Of a DNA stretch of 64,000 nucleotides, positions 53,245 through 64,000 are shown piece by piece (within the stretch, counting starts at the first letter, position 1; every line of letters begins with the position of its first letter). A program made the position numbers and the translations under genes. The notes beneath the pieces were generated by a model. The model searched no databases and was not told the origin of the DNA. It saw nothing but the letters and a program-made list of their open reading frames with translations. The stretch comes from DATJZH01 sp052146815 (GTDB lineage: Bacteria > Actinomycetota > Actinomycetes > Streptosporangiales > Streptosporangiaceae), in contig JBKQMG010000122.1 in assembly GCA_052146815.1 (NCBI GenBank), positions 47,697-111,696 on the forward strand, in the 5' to 3' direction.

Positions 53245-53324
53245 CCGGCTGCGACGCGGGAGCCGGGCACGTCCAGAATCGTCCGCCGATAGACTGAATG
53301 CCTCGGCAAACGTGAGGAGTGCAT

Positions 53325-56021
<2,697 letters not shown>

Positions 56022-56073
56022 CGGGAGGGCTCGCTCAGCGCCCGCCTAGCCGCACAGCTCGCATGGTGCCCGC

Positions 56074-57312
56074 CTAGCGGGACAGCTCGCTCAGCGTCCG
56101 CTCCGCCTCGGCGAGCCAGGACCGCCGTGCGTCCAGCGCTTCGGCGGTCTGCTGGCGGGCCTTGTCGTCGCCGCGCTCCTGCGCCTTCGCGAGCTGGCCT
56201 TCCAGCTGGCTGATCGTGGACCTGAGCTGCTCGACCGTGCCCCGGGCGCGGGCGACCGCCTCGGGGTTGGACCGCCGCCAGTTCGAGTCCTCGGCCTTGC
56301 GGACTGCTTCCTCGACGCGGCGCAGGCCGCCCTCCAGGCGCTCCTGCGCGTCGCGGGGGACTGGCCCCGCCTGCTCCCAGCGTTCCTGGATGCCGCGCAG
56401 CGTCGACCGGGCGGCCCGGAAACCGGTCACCGGCAGCAGCTTCTCGGCCTCGGTCAGCAGCTGCTCCTTGACCACCGCGTGCTCGCGCAGATGGGCGTCC
56501 TTGGCGGACATGGCCTCAGCGCGGGCGTGGAAGAAGCTGTCCTGGGCCGCCTTGAACCGTTCCCAGAGAGCATCCTCGGTGGCCCGGTCCGCCCGGCCTG
56601 CCTCTTTCCACTGCCGCATCAGCTCTCGGTACGCCGACGTCGTCGGGCCCCAGTCGGTCGCCGACGACATCGCCTCGGCCTCGGCGACGAGCTTCTCCTT
56701 GCGGGCACGGACGCCCTCGCGTTCCTCCTCCAGGTGCGCGAAATACGTCTTGCGCCGCTTGGTGAACGCGTTGCGCGCGGCCGACAGCCGCTTCCACAGG
56801 GCCGCCTCAACCGCCCGGTCACCGCGCGGGGCCGCCTTCCACTCCTCCAGCAGCTGGCGCATCCGCTCGCCGCTGGCCTTCCAGTGGGTGGCCTCGGCCG
56901 CGATCCGCTCGGCCTCGGCGACGATCTTCTCCTTGGCCTCGACGGCCTCGATGCGGGCGTGCTCCCTGGCGGCCTTGTGCTCCTCGCGCCGCTGGTCGAC
57001 CAGGCCGGTCAGCGCCGTGAGCCGCGCCAGCAGGCCGTCAAGATCTCCCACCGCGTGCGCGTCGGTCACGGCCGCCTGCAGCCGGGTGATAGTAGCCCGT
57101 GCCTGCGCCGGGGACAGGTCCGTGGTCGTCACCCGCTGCTCCAGCAGGCTCACCTCGGTGGCCAGGGAGTCGAACTTGCGCGTGAAGAACGCGAGGGCCT
57201 CGTCCGGGCTGCCGGCCTGCCACGAGCCCACCACCCGCTCGCCCTCGGCTGTACGCACGTAAACAGTGCCGTCGTCGTCTACCCGACCCCACGGATCGCT
57301 GGCGGTGCTCAC
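56074..57312 (-). CDS. DUF349 domain protein
   Basis: A 412-aa almost wholly helical, charged protein with repeated DUF349 modules (LWERFKAAQDSFFHARAEAM, LWKRLSAARNAFTKRRKTYF, WKEAGRADRATEDALWERFK). Likely an elongated coiled-coil. Function not established. It is convergent with relA and upstream of the cyclophilin gene on the same strand; this position next to relA is common in actinomycetes. Confidence 0.9.
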   Translation of the reverse strand: MSTASDPWGRVDDDGTVYVRTAEGERVVGSWQAGSPDEALAFFTRKFDSLATEVSLLEQRVTTTDLSPAQARATITRLQAAVTDAHAVGDLDGLLARLTALTGLVDQRREEHKAAREHARIEAVEAKEKIVAEAERIAAEATHWKASGERMRQLLEEWKAAPRGDRAVEAALWKRLSAARNAFTKRRKTYFAHLEEEREGVRARKEKLVAEAEAMSSATDWGPTTSAYRELMRQWKEAGRADRATEDALWERFKAAQDSFFHARAEAMSAKDAHLREHAVVKEQLLTEAEKLLPVTGFRAARSTLRGIQERWEQAGPVPRDAQERLEGGLRRVEEAVRKAEDSNWRRSNPEAVARARGTVEQLRSTISQLEGQLAKAQERGDDKARQQTAEALDARRSWLAEAERTLSELSR

Positions 57313-57353
57313 CGCACACCTCCTGCTCGGTACCTGACCGGCGGCATCGCCGG

Positions 57354-58223
57354 TCAGGTCTTCTTGATGGTCACGCTCTCGATTTCGACCTTGTCCTTCG
57401 GATGGCCGTCACCGGGGCCGTTGGAGTTGTCACTGCCCGCTTTCGCCACCTGCCGGATGATAGCCAGACCGCTGGTGATCGTGCCAAACGGTGTGTAATT
57501 GGGCGCGAGCGTGGAGTTCTGGTAGACGAGGAAGAACTGGCTTCCGTTGGTGTTCGCGCCCGCGTTGGCCATCGCGACGGTGCCCGCGGTGTACTTCGCC
57601 CCGGCCAGGTTCTCGTTGGCGAACTCGTAGCCGGGGCCGCCGCTGCCCGTGCCGGTCGGATCGCCGCACTGCAGCACGAAGATGCCGCTGGTGGTGAGCC
57701 GGTGGCAATGCGTACTGCTGAAGTAATCCGCCTCGGCGAGGTGCACGAACGAGTTCACCGTGCAGGTCGCCTTGCTGTTCGCCAGCGCGATGCCGATGTC
57801 GCCCCGGTTGGTCTTGATCGTCGCCTGGTAGGTCGCCGTGTAGTCCGGCGTGGCCGGCGGGAAGCTGACCTTGCGGGCGGCCGGGGGATGGACGGTATAG
57901 GCGCAGTGGTGCGCGGGCTCGCTGACGGCCGCCGGGGAGGCGGCGGCACTGGCCGAAGGGGTGGCGCTCGCTGACGGCGCAGCGCTGGCCGACGCCGTGA
58001 AACTGGCCGGGCTGCTGGGGCTGGCGGCCGCCGCCGTCGAGTTGCCGGAGGAGAAGCCGCCCGCCAGGAAGACGCTGCCGACGATGACGGCGACCACGGC
58101 GACCGCGGCCAGCGCGCTGATCGTCAGCCGCCGGGACCGGCGGTTCTGCTGCTCCCGCCGCGCCGCCCGGCGCTCGTAACGCTCCCTGGCAAGCCTGCGC
58201 TGGCGCTCGTTCTTACCAGCCAC
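57354..58223 (-). CDS. Membrane-anchored cyclophilin-type peptidyl-prolyl isomerase
   Basis: A 289-aa protein: a basic N-terminal stretch (KNERQRRLARERYERRAARR), one membrane helix (LTISALAAVAVVAVIVGSVF), a long Ser/Ala/Pro linker, and a cyclophilin domain with HRLTTSGIFVLQCGDPTGTG and NGSQFFLVYQNSTLAPNYTP. GTG 58223 is chosen for its AGGAGG at 9-nt spacing; the open frame continues to 58436 without a start signal. PPIase next to relA matches the ppiB position in mycobacteria. Confidence 0.9.
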   Translation of the reverse strand: MAGKNERQRRLARERYERRAARREQQNRRSRRLTISALAAVAVVAVIVGSVFLAGGFSSGNSTAAAASPSSPASFTASASAAPSASATPSASAAASPAAVSEPAHHCAYTVHPPAARKVSFPPATPDYTATYQATIKTNRGDIGIALANSKATCTVNSFVHLAEADYFSSTHCHRLTTSGIFVLQCGDPTGTGSGGPGYEFANENLAGAKYTAGTVAMANAGANTNGSQFFLVYQNSTLAPNYTPFGTITSGLAIIRQVAKAGSDNSNGPGDGHPKDKVEIESVTIKKT

Positions 58224-58435
58224 CCGTGCGGCCCTCCTGTAGTCGCTCTCGTTCCTAATGATCCGCGAAACTTCGCGAATCGTACCGGCCATCCTGCCGT
58301 TTACGACGGCTCTGTTACCGGTTCGACGCATGACGGTGTCCGCGCCTGGGCTGGCGCGAGCAGTCCCGTCGCCCTCGGTAGCCTGTAACGCACACCGCGA
58401 AAGGTCAACCGCATCCGCTGGGCAGGAGGAAAGCA

Positions 58436-59197
58436 ATGCTCATTGCCGGTTTCCCGGCGGGCTCATTTGCCGCGAACTGTTACGTGATCGCGGCCGGGCC
58501 GGGTGAGGAATGCCTGATCATCGACCCTGGTCAGGGCGCGGAGCGGGGCATCGAGGAGATCGTGGCGCGCTACAAGCTGCACCCGGCTGCCGTGCTGCTC
58601 ACCCACGGTCACATTGACCACATCTGGTCGGTGGCGCCGGTCTGCGGGGCCAGGAACATTCCCGCCTACATTCACCCCGATGACCGGGCACTGCTCAGCG
58701 ACCCGGCCCGGGGCTTCGGGGTGGCGTCCGCGCAGCTGTTCGGCGGCCTGACCTTCACCGAGCCCGAGGAGGTGGAGGAGCTGGCCGACGGGATGACGCT
58801 CGAGCTGGCCGGCGTCCAGGTGACGGTGGACCACGCGCCGGGCCATACGCCGGGCTCGGTCGTCTTCCGGCTGCCCGGCGCCGAGGCGGCCGGAGGGGCT
58901 GTGCCGGCTGGAGGAGCAGAATCAGCCGGAGGGGCGGCCCCGCGCGGAGGAGATGGCGGAGCCGGCACAATGTTCAGCGGGGACCTGCTGTTCGCCGGGT
59001 CCATCGGCCGGACCGACCTGCCGGGCGGGGACTATGACACCATCCTGGCCAGCCTGGCCCGGGTCTGCCTGCCGCTGGCCGACGAGACCGTCGTCCTGTC
59101 CGGGCACGGGCCGCAGACGACGATCGGCGCCGAACGGCAGTCCAATCCGTTCCTGGCCGGGCTCGCGCCGTCGTCCGGGCCGGCCAGGGGACTGTGA
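58436..59197 (+). CDS. Metallo-beta-lactamase fold hydrolase (glyoxalase II-like)
   Basis: A 253-aa protein with THGHIDHIWSVAPV (HxHxDH metal site), DHAPGHTPGSVVFRLPG, and FSGDLLFAGSIGRTDLPGGD. Glyoxalase-II-like activity is presumed. A Gly/Ala-rich insertion (AAGGAVPAGGAESAGGAA then PRGGDGG) of about 30 aa sits before the FSGD strand. In mycobacteria the next gene is hisS; here aspS follows instead. Confidence 0.9.
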   Translation: MLIAGFPAGSFAANCYVIAAGPGEECLIIDPGQGAERGIEEIVARYKLHPAAVLLTHGHIDHIWSVAPVCGARNIPAYIHPDDRALLSDPARGFGVASAQLFGGLTFTEPEEVEELADGMTLELAGVQVTVDHAPGHTPGSVVFRLPGAEAAGGAVPAGGAESAGGAAPRGGDGGAGTMFSGDLLFAGSIGRTDLPGGDYDTILASLARVCLPLADETVVLSGHGPQTTIGAERQSNPFLAGLAPSSGPARGL

Positions 59198-59290
59198 GCG
59201 GGGCGGCGGCAGTAAGGGGCGGCTCCCGTTTCGGCTGCTTGTTCTTTGAACGTGTGAACTTTGACTTGTGAGAGAGAGGCTGGGGAAGCG

Positions 59291-61084
59291 ATGATCCGCA
59301 CGCACGAGGCCGGCACGGTGCGCGCCGCCGACGCGGGCCAGCAGGTTACGCTGGCCGGCTGGGTCGCGCGCCGGCGCGACCATGGCGGCGTCGTCTTCAT
59401 CGACCTGCGCGACGCCAGCGGCGTCGTCCAGGTCGTGCTGCGCGAGGAGGACGTCGCGCACGACCTTCGCGCGGAGTTCTGCGTGCTGGTGACCGGCGAG
59501 GTGCGCCGCCGCCCCGCGGGCAACGAGAACCCCGACCTGGCCACCGGCGAGGTGGAGATCGCCGCCACCGGCCTGGAGGTGCTGTCGGAGGCCGACCCGC
59601 TGCCGTTCCCAATCGAGGGCGGCGCCGACCTGAACGAGGAAGTGCGGCTGCGCTACCGCTACCTCGACATCCGGCGGGCCGAGATGACCGCCGCACTGAA
59701 GGCCCGCTCCACGGCCGCCTACCTGGTGAACGACGTGATGCGGGACCACCGTTTCGTGAACGTGGAGACCCCGTTCCTGACCAGGTCCACCCCCGAGGGC
59801 GCGCGGGACTTCCTGGTGCCGGTGCGGCTGCAGCCGGGCACGTTCTACGCGCTGCCGCAGTCACCGCAGCTGTTCAAGCAGCTGCTCATGGTGGCCGGGC
59901 TGGAACGTTACTACCAGCTGGTGCGCTGCTTCCGGGACGAGGACTTCCGCGCCGACCGGCAGCCCGAATTCACCCAGATCGACCTGGAGATGTCGTTCGT
60001 CACCAGGGAAGACGTCGTCGAGGTCGCCGAGGACCTGGTGGAGCGGCTGTGGTCGCAGATCGCCGGGTACCAGGTGCAGCGGCCGATCCCGCAGATGACC
60101 TACGCCGACGCGATGGAGCGGTACGGGTCGGACAAGCCGGACCTGCGTTTCGGCCAGGAGCTGACCGACCTGACGGAGTACTTCGCCGAGTCGCAGTTCC
60201 GGGTGTTCCAGGCGTCGTACGTCGGCGCGGTCGTGATGCCCGGCGGGGCCGGGCAGACCCGCCGGGAGCTGGACGGCTGGCAGGACTGGGCGAAGTCGCG
60301 CGGCGCGCGGGGCCTGGCGTACGTGCTGATCGGCCCGGACGGGCTGGTGTCGGACGCGGGCCCGGTGGCTCGGCACCTGTCGGAGACCGAGCGTGCCGGG
60401 CTGCCCGCACCGGTCGGCGCATCCGCGGGCGACTGCGTGTTCTTCGCCGCGGGGACGCCTAACGCCGCCCGGACGCTGCTCGGCGCGGCGCGGCTGGAGG
60501 CCGGCCACCGGTGCGGGCTGATCGACCCGACGGCGTGGGCGTTCACCTGGGTGGTGGACGCGCCGATGTTCGAGGACGACGGGCAGGGCGGGTGGACAGC
60601 GGTCCATCACCCGTTCACGGCGCCGCTGCCGGAGTGGGCCGGGAAGTTCACGGCCGAGCCGGGCGGGGCCCTGGCCGACGCCTACGACATCGTGTGCAAC
60701 GGGACCGAGATCGGCGGCGGGTCCATCCGGATCCACCGGCCGGACATGCAGCAGCAGGTGTTCGACGTGATCGGCCTGTCCCGCGAGCAGGCCCGGTCGC
60801 AGTTCGGCTTCCTGCTGGACGCGCTGCGGTTCGGGCCGCCGCCGCACGGCGGGATCGCGTTCGGCTGGGACCGGATGCTGATGCTGCTCACCGGCCGCGA
60901 CTCGATCCGCGACGTGATCGCCTTCCCCAAGGCCGCGTCCGGCCACGACCCGCTGACCGGCGCGCCGACCCCCATCACCCCCGAGCAGCGCAAGGAAGCC
61001 GGCCTCGACGTCATCGTCCCGCCCGGCCGCGGCAGCGGGGATCCCACCGCAGCCACCAACGGGGATAGGGCATCCGGGCAGTAG
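59291..61084 (+). CDS. aspS: Aspartyl-tRNA synthetase
   Basis: A 597-aa bacterial-type AspRS: OB-fold anticodon domain, PFLTRSTPEGARDFLVPVRL (motif 1 region), QSPQLFKQLLMVAGL, motif 2 RCFRDEDFRADRQPEFTQID, GAD insertion, and motif 3 GIAFGWDRMLMLL. ATG 59291 (MIRTHEAGTVRAADAGQQ) is the family start; the frame opens at 59261. Confidence 0.97.
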   Translation: MIRTHEAGTVRAADAGQQVTLAGWVARRRDHGGVVFIDLRDASGVVQVVLREEDVAHDLRAEFCVLVTGEVRRRPAGNENPDLATGEVEIAATGLEVLSEADPLPFPIEGGADLNEEVRLRYRYLDIRRAEMTAALKARSTAAYLVNDVMRDHRFVNVETPFLTRSTPEGARDFLVPVRLQPGTFYALPQSPQLFKQLLMVAGLERYYQLVRCFRDEDFRADRQPEFTQIDLEMSFVTREDVVEVAEDLVERLWSQIAGYQVQRPIPQMTYADAMERYGSDKPDLRFGQELTDLTEYFAESQFRVFQASYVGAVVMPGGAGQTRRELDGWQDWAKSRGARGLAYVLIGPDGLVSDAGPVARHLSETERAGLPAPVGASAGDCVFFAAGTPNAARTLLGAARLEAGHRCGLIDPTAWAFTWVVDAPMFEDDGQGGWTAVHHPFTAPLPEWAGKFTAEPGGALADAYDIVCNGTEIGGGSIRIHRPDMQQQVFDVIGLSREQARSQFGFLLDALRFGPPPHGGIAFGWDRMLMLLTGRDSIRDVIAFPKAASGHDPLTGAPTPITPEQRKEAGLDVIVPPGRGSGDPTAATNGDRASGQ

Positions 61085-61165
61085 CGCGCAGGAGTGGCAG
61101 GGAAGGATCGCCGGGGAACAGCTGGCAGTGATGCCCTCTGACTGAATGCCGCCCGCGCTCCCCAC

Positions 61166-61193
61166 CTGTACTGTCGTGTACATAGGTGTACAG
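61166..61193 (+). promoter_or_regulatory. Probable operator/promoter of the toxin-antitoxin operon
   Basis: Three TGTAC boxes start at 61167, 61177 and 61187 (TGTACT, TGTACA, TGTACA), spaced exactly one helical turn apart and immediately upstream of the antitoxin ATG. The middle box is a palindrome. They likely bind the Phd-like antitoxin for autoregulation. No Shine-Dalgarno is seen, so the mRNA may be leaderless. Confidence 0.5.
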
Positions 61194-61201
61194 TTTACTT
61201 T

Positions 61202-61489
61202 ATGACGTCGATAACCGTCTCTGAGGCTCGCGCGGCCCTGCCGGAACTCCTGGACCGTGTCGAAGACGGCGAGGAAGTGACGATCACCCGGCATGGCCGT
61301 CCGGTAGCGGTACTTGTCAGGCCCGACGCCCTTCGCAGCAGAGCCAAGGAAGTGCTGCAGGACGCCGAGCGGCTTCACGAGTTGATAGCCGGTTCTGGCG
61401 CTGGTGCTCTGCCCCCCCGGCCCGGACTCACTGCGGAGCGTGCTGAGGAACTGATCCGGGAAATCCGGGCAGGCCGCAGCAGCCGATGA
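61202..61489 (+). CDS. Type II antitoxin, Phd/YefM family
   Basis: A 95-aa protein: MTSITVSEARAALPELLDRV, then EDGEEVTITRHGRPVAVLVR (Phd DNA-binding fold) and a helical C-terminus that would wrap the toxin. ATG 61202. Its stop overlaps the PIN gene start by 4 nt, typical of antitoxin-toxin coupling. Confidence 0.9.
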   Translation: MTSITVSEARAALPELLDRVEDGEEVTITRHGRPVAVLVRPDALRSRAKEVLQDAERLHELIAGSGAGALPPRPGLTAERAEELIREIRAGRSSR

Positions 61490-61935
61490 TGGATGCCTTC
61501 GACGCGGACGTGATCATCTATGCTGCCGTTCCGGACCACCCACTGGGCCGCCGCGTCATTCCGCTTTTTCAGGAAGCCAGCGCAGCTAGCAGTCCGGCAG
61601 GCGCTGGCTCAGTCCTGCTCTTGCCCGACGTCCTGGGCAAGCCGCTGCGTCAAGGGGACACCGAACAAGTGCGCATCCTCGCCGATCTCCTGGCCCGGCT
61701 CGACCTGCGCCCGGTCGATCGGGCCACTGCCGAGCTTGCCGCCGTGCTGTCCAGCAAATACGGGCTGAAGGCCGCGTATGCCACTCATCTCGCCACAGCT
61801 GTGAGCGTCGGTGCCGACCGGTTTATCACCAACAACCGCCGTGACTTCACCACGGCGATCACTGAGCTTCAAGTGACATACCCGGGTGACCTGCCGGCGA
61901 TGGTGGCATGCATGACCGCCCTGCCTAGTAAGTGA
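61486..61935 (+). CDS. PIN-domain toxin (VapC-like)
   Basis: A 149-aa PIN ribonuclease-like protein. First acidic residues in FDADVIIYAAV, then LLPDVLGKPLRQG, AAYATHLATAVSVGADRFIT and NNRRDF. Family members usually have Glu in the second position and Asp in the A-A-D-A-x-H motif; here they read Asp and Tyr (AAYATHLA), so one catalytic acid seems lost. ATG 61486 or 61489. Paired with the upstream antitoxin. Confidence 0.85.
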   Translation: MMDAFDADVIIYAAVPDHPLGRRVIPLFQEASAASSPAGAGSVLLLPDVLGKPLRQGDTEQVRILADLLARLDLRPVDRATAELAAVLSSKYGLKAAYATHLATAVSVGADRFITNNRRDFTTAITELQVTYPGDLPAMVACMTALPSK

Positions 61936-61941
61936 CCGGAG

Positions 61942-63456
61942 CTACTTCCGGGTGGCGGTGTAGCCGAGGGCGGCGGTGTAGCCGAGGGCGGCGGCGAGGC
62001 CGAGGGCGCTGCGGGGGGCGTAGCCGATGCGCCACAGGCCGCCGTGCGCAGCGGCATGCGCTTCGTCCTGCCACGGCTGGGCGTGCGCCGGGCCACCGCC
62101 GGTGTTCAGGTCATAGACCAGCAGCGCGGCCATCAGCACCTTGCAGGTGGCCGGCTCGAAGACCTCGACGCCGAACCGGTGCGCGCCCGCGTACGCGGCC
62201 GCCAGCACCCGGTTCCGCACCACCGAACGGGTCCGGGTCGGGGGTGCCACGTTCATCGACACTGTCGCCACGCCGGCCCGCGCGACGGTGGCGCGCCAGC
62301 GCTGCAGGCGTTTCGCCAGCGCATAGTTCGGGCCCTGCTGCGTCACCAGGCTGTCGCAGATCCCCGGATCAGCGCCGGGCACGTAGGCCCGGCGCAGCAG
62401 CCTGCCGCCCGACAGCGTCCGCAGCGGCCGCCCGGCGAGCTTCACCGCCCGCGATCTGGCCTCGTAGGCGCGGACGGACTGAGCGACCGCGTCGCCGGGG
62501 ACCGCGAAGACGTCCGTGGGCGTGGCCAGGAACGCCAGCGCCGTGCCGGGGCGCTGCGCCTGCAGCCGGACCGTGAGCGCGTCGACGGCCGCGGACAGGC
62601 GCACGTTGGCGCCGCCGTCGGCGTAGACGTAGTTGCCCAGCACCAGCGGCCCGTCAGCGGCCGCCAGCCAGCCGGCCACCGCCGGGACCTCGCCGACCAG
62701 GTCCAGGCCGGCCGTGCGGGCGGCGTCCTCGGCGTCACCGGACTGGCGCTGGCCGTCGTCTCCGGCGGCGACCGGATACAGCACCGTTCCGGCGCCGCGG
62801 CGCGCGGTGTCCAGAATGCGCGCCCAGATGGCGGGATTAGGCAGGTCAACGGCCATCACCCGGACGCCCCAGCTCAGCAGCGCCGCCAGCGGGCCTATCT
62901 CAGCGCCCGCGCCGAGCACCGCGACCGTGCGGTCCGGCAGGGCCAGCCACTGCGGGTGCGCGGCGACGACGGCGACCGCTTCCGCGCAGGACGGCTCGAT
63001 GACGCCGGCGGCCGCCCACGCGTCCAGCCTGCGGCGCAGAGCATCGCCGCGCAGCGTTTCGCCGCGGTAGGGGAGTGCCAGCTCGCGCTGCGCCTCGCCC
63101 GTGCCCGACATCGTGGCCGTGGCCACCGGGTGCTGCGCGGGGGCCGAAAGCAGCGAGTCCAGCCCGGTTTCGCCGCCGTCGGCGTCCGCGACGCGCATCC
63201 GCCGGTGCAGCGACTCCAGTCCCGCGCCTGCAACCATTTGAGCCGCGCCGTCAGCGGTCAGCCCGGCCTCGATAAGCCGCCGGAAATGCGCGACGTAGCC
63301 GGTGCGCCAGTTCGTCTCCTGCTGCGCGGCGAGTGCCCCGACGGGATCAGCCGCCCGCAGCGCGTCCGCGGCCACGGCCCGGCCCAGCGCCGACGTGCTC
63401 CTGCGGCCGTCCTCGGACGCGGGGAAGACCACCCCGGCCGGCTCTTCACTGCTCAT
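61942..63456 (-). CDS. Large protein of unknown function with Rossmann-like segment
   Basis: A 504-aa cytosolic protein. A central nucleotide-binding-like segment reads DRTVAVLGAGAEIGPLAALL then SWGVRVMAVDLPNPA (residues about 210-245), with NYVYADGGANVRLSAAVDAL and ATPTDVFAVPGDAV after it, suggesting a Rossmann-type oxidoreductase or methyltransferase-like fold. The C-terminus carries NRVLAAAYAGAHRFGVEVFE. ATG 63456 behind GGGAG is chosen; the open frame reaches 63639. Single gene, convergent with the PIN toxin. I do not recognise a characterised family. Confidence 0.75.
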   Translation of the reverse strand: MSSEEPAGVVFPASEDGRRSTSALGRAVAADALRAADPVGALAAQQETNWRTGYVAHFRRLIEAGLTADGAAQMVAGAGLESLHRRMRVADADGGETGLDSLLSAPAQHPVATATMSGTGEAQRELALPYRGETLRGDALRRRLDAWAAAGVIEPSCAEAVAVVAAHPQWLALPDRTVAVLGAGAEIGPLAALLSWGVRVMAVDLPNPAIWARILDTARRGAGTVLYPVAAGDDGQRQSGDAEDAARTAGLDLVGEVPAVAGWLAAADGPLVLGNYVYADGGANVRLSAAVDALTVRLQAQRPGTALAFLATPTDVFAVPGDAVAQSVRAYEARSRAVKLAGRPLRTLSGGRLLRRAYVPGADPGICDSLVTQQGPNYALAKRLQRWRATVARAGVATVSMNVAPPTRTRSVVRNRVLAAAYAGAHRFGVEVFEPATCKVLMAALLVYDLNTGGGPAHAQPWQDEAHAAAHGGLWRIGYAPRSALGLAAALGYTAALGYTATRK

Positions 63457-63912
63457 CGCGCTCCCGTCGTTTGTCACGGGACAACCAATCACGGCAGGAC
63501 CTGGTCTCGCCAGTCGCAGGACACCAGTGCCTATGCAGGCGCAGCAGCCGGGACCGGCCGCAGGAATGGCGATAAGGCGATGTTGCGCGCAGTCCGGCTG
63601 AGCGAGAAAGGATCTCCGGCCAGCTCCGGCAATAATCATGAAGACGCCTGATTTCAGGCTAAAAGCCGGTGGCGGACGACCGATTGCATGGTGCCAGCCC
63701 CGAAAACGATTGCACCCATCTGGCCGCCCCGTCCGTCACCGCAGCCCCATGATCTGCGTTGCAGCGCATGAAGATCATCGGCTTGCGCCAGTAGATTTCA
63801 CATTGCGTTTACACGGATAAGAACAGGCACTGGCTACGTTGGGGTCTGTTGTGAATGACCGCTGAGGACATGACAGGGGGTGCTGCCCGCTGGAAAGGCG
63901 GGACGAAAGATC
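63457..63912. other. Divergent intergenic region
   Basis: 456 bp between divergent genes, AT-richer around 63770-63830 (a possible promoter with TTGCGT near 63803). A stem CCCGC/GCGGG with a GGAAAG loop lies at about 63877-63900 just ahead of the next start. Nothing else is recognised. Confidence 0.4.
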
Positions 63913-64000
63913 ATGGATAAATCACGGAATTCTGCGTCGGCTGTCCAGTCGCCGGCTGCGCATCGGACGGGCCGGCAGCACGCGCGTCAGCCTGCGTACG
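63913..64000 (+). CDS. Start of a gene running off the window (partial)
   Basis: ATG 63913 opens a frame (MDKSRNSASAVQSPAAHRTG) that stays open to the window end. Ser/Ala/Arg-rich, so it may be a cytosolic N-terminal tail before a membrane segment. RBS weak (ACGAAAG). Only 29 codons are visible, so no product can be named. Confidence 0.35.
   Translation, partial: MDKSRNSASAVQSPAAHRTGRQHARQPAY

Overview
The window is chromosomal DNA of a high-GC actinomycete. GC-rich codon use, many GTG/TTG starts, a phosphatidyl-myo-inositol mannoside (PIM) gene set, a DUF4191 protein, an actinobacterial-type GlnA and an SsgB-like sporulation protein point to a filamentous, probably sporulating Actinomycetota (Streptosporangiales/Streptomyces-like). 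I cannot name the species.

Layout. (1) 1-11989 is a core block: pepA end, lpdA, sucB, an epimerase, lipB, then NUDIX and hisS on the minus strand, lipA, DUF4191, RDD and glnA. It couples lipoate synthesis and attachment (lipB, lipA) with lipoyl-dependent enzymes (sucB, lpdA). (2) 12070-26120 is an accessory region. It holds a decayed alcohol dehydrogenase, a secreted protein, an IS1380-type element, a tyrosine integrase, and an 8.5 kb remnant of an integrative element bounded by a 45-bp perfect direct repeat of the 3' half of tRNA-Val(GAC). Inside the remnant, glgB (glycogen branching enzyme) is enclosed by two inverted IS copies of identical length (1196 bp), one of which has truncated the element's own integrase. 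(3) 26073-30214 has the tRNA-Val/Cys/Gly cluster, hutH, a PabC-like aminotransferase, an ssgB-like gene and a second tRNA-Val. (4) 30367-33910 has a TetR regulator and two tandem paralogous L,D-transpeptidases. (5) 34127-61084 is a long core block: thrS, HIT, (EF-G2 on the opposite strand), pgsA-patA-pimA, pdxS-pdxT-yebC, an Eis-like acetyltransferase, ruvCAB, yajC-secD-secF, apt, relA, DUF349, cyclophilin, MBL hydrolase and aspS. (6) 61166-64000 has a Phd/PIN toxin-antitoxin pair with a periodic operator, a large unknown protein, and the start of a further gene.

Most notable points: glgB packaged as IS-flanked cargo in a tRNA-Val island; a eukaryote/archaea-like HisRS placed between lipB and lipA while the usual hisS slot between the MBL hydrolase gene and aspS is empty; evidence of accretion of more than one integrase at the same att core; tandem L,D-transpeptidases; a toxin-antitoxin promoter with three TGTAC boxes spaced exactly 10 bp; and unusual low-complexity insertions in SucB, SecD and RelA. 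No rRNA, CRISPR array or biosynthetic gene cluster was seen.
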